Shown here piece after piece: positions 61,875 through 64,000 of a DNA stretch of 64,000 bases; positions within the stretch are counted from its first letter, which is position 1, and each line of letters starts with the position of its first letter. The stretch comes from Sphingobium sp. JS3065 (GTDB lineage: Bacteria > Pseudomonadota > Alphaproteobacteria > Sphingomonadales > Sphingomonadaceae). The notes beneath the pieces were generated by a model. The model saw only the letters and a list, made by a program, of their open reading frames with translations. It was not told the DNA's origin and ran no database searches. The stretch is taken from the NCBI RefSeq assembly GCF_026427355.1, contig NZ_CP102668.1, positions 1 to 64,000 of the forward strand, in the 5' to 3' direction. Made by a program: the position numbers and the translations under genes.

Positions 61875-64000
61875 CGCCGCCGCCCAGCTGCCGCCGCGCA
61901 AGACGCCCTGGCGGGTTCTGGCCCGAGAGGCGGAGCCCGCGCGTTATCTCCCCTATGCCCGCCATGTGACGCCCGAAGTGATCGCGCTCGATAGCGGCGA
62001 TCTCATGATGATGTTCCGTCTCGAAGGGCTGGCTTTCGAGACGGCTGATCCGATCCACCTCAACGATTGGCACGAGAAGCTCAACGGCACCTGGCGCAAC
62101 ATCGCCGACGATCGGCTTGCGATCTGGACCCACATCGTCCGCTCAGCCGTAGGGGACTATCCCGAAGGGCAGTTTCGTTCAAAGTTCGCCGCCGAGCTCG
62201 ACGGTAAATATCGGGCGCGCGTCACCGCCAAGCGGATGTTCGTCAATGAGCATTATCTGACGCTTCTCATGCGTCCGGCCGTCGGATCGGCCGATCGAAC
62301 CGGGCTGCTTCTCAAGCGGATCGCGAAAGCCAGGGCAGCGGAGAAGGAAGTCGATCCCGACGAACTGGCGCGCTTCGAGGAGAAGGCGCGCGACATCGAG
62401 AAGCTGCTCCGCCGCTGCAGCCCGACGCGCCTCGCCCTCTACGAGCATAATGGCCTGATCTTCTCCGCCCCGCTTGAGGTGCTCGAGCAATTGATGATGG
62501 GCGCGCGATCCAGGGTTCCGCTCGTCCGCGGTCATCTGGGATCGGCGCTTTATGGCGAGCGCGTGATCTTCGGACGCGAGACGGTCGAGATCCGTGCCCA
62601 TGACGCGAGCCGCTGGCAGGGCATCTTGGGGATCAGAGAGTATCCCGCGCTGACGCGCCCGGGCCAGATGAATGCCTTGCTCGGCCAGGATTTCGCTTTC
62701 GTCGTCTCGCAATCCTTCACCTTCATGGGCAAGGCGCGGGCAGCCGAACGTCTGCGCCGCCGGCAGAACCAGATGGCCTCGACCGAGGATGCGGCCGCGA
62801 GCCAGGCGCTCGATCTTGCTGATGCCGCCGACGATCTGCAAAGCAACCGCTTCGTTCTTGGTGAGCATCATTTCTCACTGGCCGTATTCGCCGAGAACCA
62901 GAGGCGGCTTGCCGATAATCTCTCGGCCGCGCGCGCGGCGCTGGCCGATGCCGGCCTGGTGGCGGCGCGCGAAGGACCAGCGCTCGAAGCGGCGTTCTGG
63001 GCGCAACTGCCCGGAAATTTCGCATGGCGGGCGCGGCCGGCGGCGATCACCTCGCGCAATTTTGCCGCCTTGGCGCCGTTCCATACCTATCCCGCGGGCC
63101 GTGCCAAGGGGAACCATTGGGGGCCTGCGATCGCCATGATGAAGACGGCCGCGCAATCGCCCTATTATTTCAACTTCCATGTCGGCGATTTGGGCCACAC
63201 ACTGATCATCGGTCCTTCTGGCGCGGGCAAGACCGTCGTCCAGAATTTTCTGATGGCGCAGCTCGAGAAGACGGGCGCGCAGCAGATCTTCATCGACAAG
63301 GACCGCGGCGCGGAGATCTATGTCCGATCCGCGGGCGGAATCTATCTAACGCTGAAGAATGGCGTGCCTACAGGTTTCGCGCCTCTGCGGGCACTCGACT
63401 ATGGTCCGCGCAATCTTGCCTTCCTGGGGCGCCTGATCCGCCAGCTCGTGACGCCGGTCGGAGGTCAGCTAGGGGTCACGCAGGAACGCATGATCGACGA
63501 GGGGCTGGCCTCGCTCGGGCGCCTCGCGCCGGAGGATCGCTCCATTCTCGCGCTTCGCCAGCTGCTCGGCCAGCGTGACCCTGAAGGCATCGGAGCTCGG
63601 CTGGAGAAATGGGCGCGGGGCGGTTCGCTCGGCTGGGTGTTCGACAATGAGATCGATGCCCTATCGCTCGAGGCGGCGTTTATCGGCTTCGACATGACCG
63701 ATTTTCTCGACAACCCTGAAGTCCGCACGCCGCTCATGATGTACATGTTCCACCGGATCGACGGTCTCCTCGACGGTCGGCGGCTTGTGATCGACATCGA
63801 CGAATTCTGGAAGGCCTTGGGTGACGACGCCTTCCGCGCCTTTGCGCAGGATGGCCTCAAGACCTACCGCAAGCAGAATGCCTTTCTTGTCTTCGGCACG
63901 CAAAGCCCTGCGGATGCGCTGCGTTCGGACATTTCGCACAGCATCATGGAGCAGGTTGCGACCAAGATACTGCTTCCCAACCCCTACGGCCGCGAAACGG
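61867..64000 (+). CDS. virB4: VirB4-like ATPase (partial, runs off the window)
   Basis: The open frame begins at GTG 61867 and runs to the right edge, at least 711 codons. It carries RYLPYARHVTPEVIALDSGDLMMMFRLEG at the N-terminus, the CagE/TrbE/VirB domain, and Walker A LIIGPSGAGKTVVQNFLMAQL followed by Walker B LVIDIDEFWKAL. The ERMIDEG region and FGTQSPADAL close the ATPase part. It powers assembly and transfer. The 3' end and the rest of the virB set (virB5-11, virD4) are outside the window. The C-terminal few dozen residues are probably missing. Confidence 0.9.
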   Translation, partial: MASAAAQLPPRKTPWRVLAREAEPARYLPYARHVTPEVIALDSGDLMMMFRLEGLAFETADPIHLNDWHEKLNGTWRNIADDRLAIWTHIVRSAVGDYPEGQFRSKFAAELDGKYRARVTAKRMFVNEHYLTLLMRPAVGSADRTGLLLKRIAKARAAEKEVDPDELARFEEKARDIEKLLRRCSPTRLALYEHNGLIFSAPLEVLEQLMMGARSRVPLVRGHLGSALYGERVIFGRETVEIRAHDASRWQGILGIREYPALTRPGQMNALLGQDFAFVVSQSFTFMGKARAAERLRRRQNQMASTEDAAASQALDLADAADDLQSNRFVLGEHHFSLAVFAENQRRLADNLSAARAALADAGLVAAREGPALEAAFWAQLPGNFAWRARPAAITSRNFAALAPFHTYPAGRAKGNHWGPAIAMMKTAAQSPYYFNFHVGDLGHTLIIGPSGAGKTVVQNFLMAQLEKTGAQQIFIDKDRGAEIYVRSAGGIYLTLKNGVPTGFAPLRALDYGPRNLAFLGRLIRQLVTPVGGQLGVTQERMIDEGLASLGRLAPEDRSILALRQLLGQRDPEGIGARLEKWARGGSLGWVFDNEIDALSLEAAFIGFDMTDFLDNPEVRTPLMMYMFHRIDGLLDGRRLVIDIDEFWKALGDDAFRAFAQDGLKTYRKQNAFLVFGTQSPADALRSDISHSIMEQVATKILLPNPYGRET

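Overview
The window looks like an accessory region (plasmid, integrative element or genomic island) of a sphingomonad-type alphaproteobacterium (Sphingomonas, Sphingobium or Novosphingobium type). The reasons are the high-GC codon use, the density of TonB-dependent receptors, SDRs and acyl-CoA dehydrogenases, and a luxR-luxR-luxI-phyH block next to virB-type conjugation genes. Taxonomy is inferred from gene content, not from a search.

Positions 1-42422 are mostly one large catabolic island that works on CoA thioesters. It holds two acyl-CoA ligases (1229, 24622), four intact acyl-CoA dehydrogenases plus one broken by a stop codon, four crotonase-fold proteins (one fused to a 3-hydroxyacyl-CoA dehydrogenase), two thiolases, an alpha-methylacyl-CoA racemase-like protein, many SDRs, two nitroreductase-family flavoproteins, a nitronate monooxygenase-like flavoprotein, an amidohydrolase, an AhpD/CMD-type protein, a DUF2889 protein, an MFS transporter, a TetR regulator, two TonB-dependent receptors and a molybdopterin oxidoreductase. 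Together they suggest uptake of a hydrophobic molecule, activation to CoA, and repeated beta-oxidation of a branched or alicyclic skeleton (steroid-, terpenoid- or isoprenoid-like). The actual substrate cannot be read from the sequence. A short AT-rich motif, about TTTAATCGAYYRATTAA, recurs in at least nine promoter or intergenic regions from 1 kb to 50.6 kb and at several of them lies over or beside a candidate promoter. It is the best sign that the island is one regulon, possibly under the TetR protein at 32794.

Positions 42475-56150 are a scrap yard of recombination. An etfB start is joined to a sucC end. sucD is split by a complete IS21-family element (43509-45854, 5-bp target duplication). 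There is a 5'-truncated SMP-30-like gene, an intact IS110 transposase, a second IS110 transposase split by an IS5-family element (54119-55049), an IS66 remnant and a piece of what may be an S-4TM effector. Three catabolic genes remain among them: an Old Yellow Enzyme homologue, an SDR and a second molybdopterin oxidoreductase. Two of the repeated motifs also lie here.

Positions 56193-64000 start a conjugation region: a wHTH-like protein, two tandem LuxR-type regulators, a LuxI-type acyl-homoserine lactone synthase, a phytanoyl-CoA dioxygenase-family protein, a small exported protein, then virB1, virB2, virB3 and virB4 overlapping by 4-8 bases. virB4 runs off the right edge. A palindrome in the luxR2-luxI gap is a candidate lux box.
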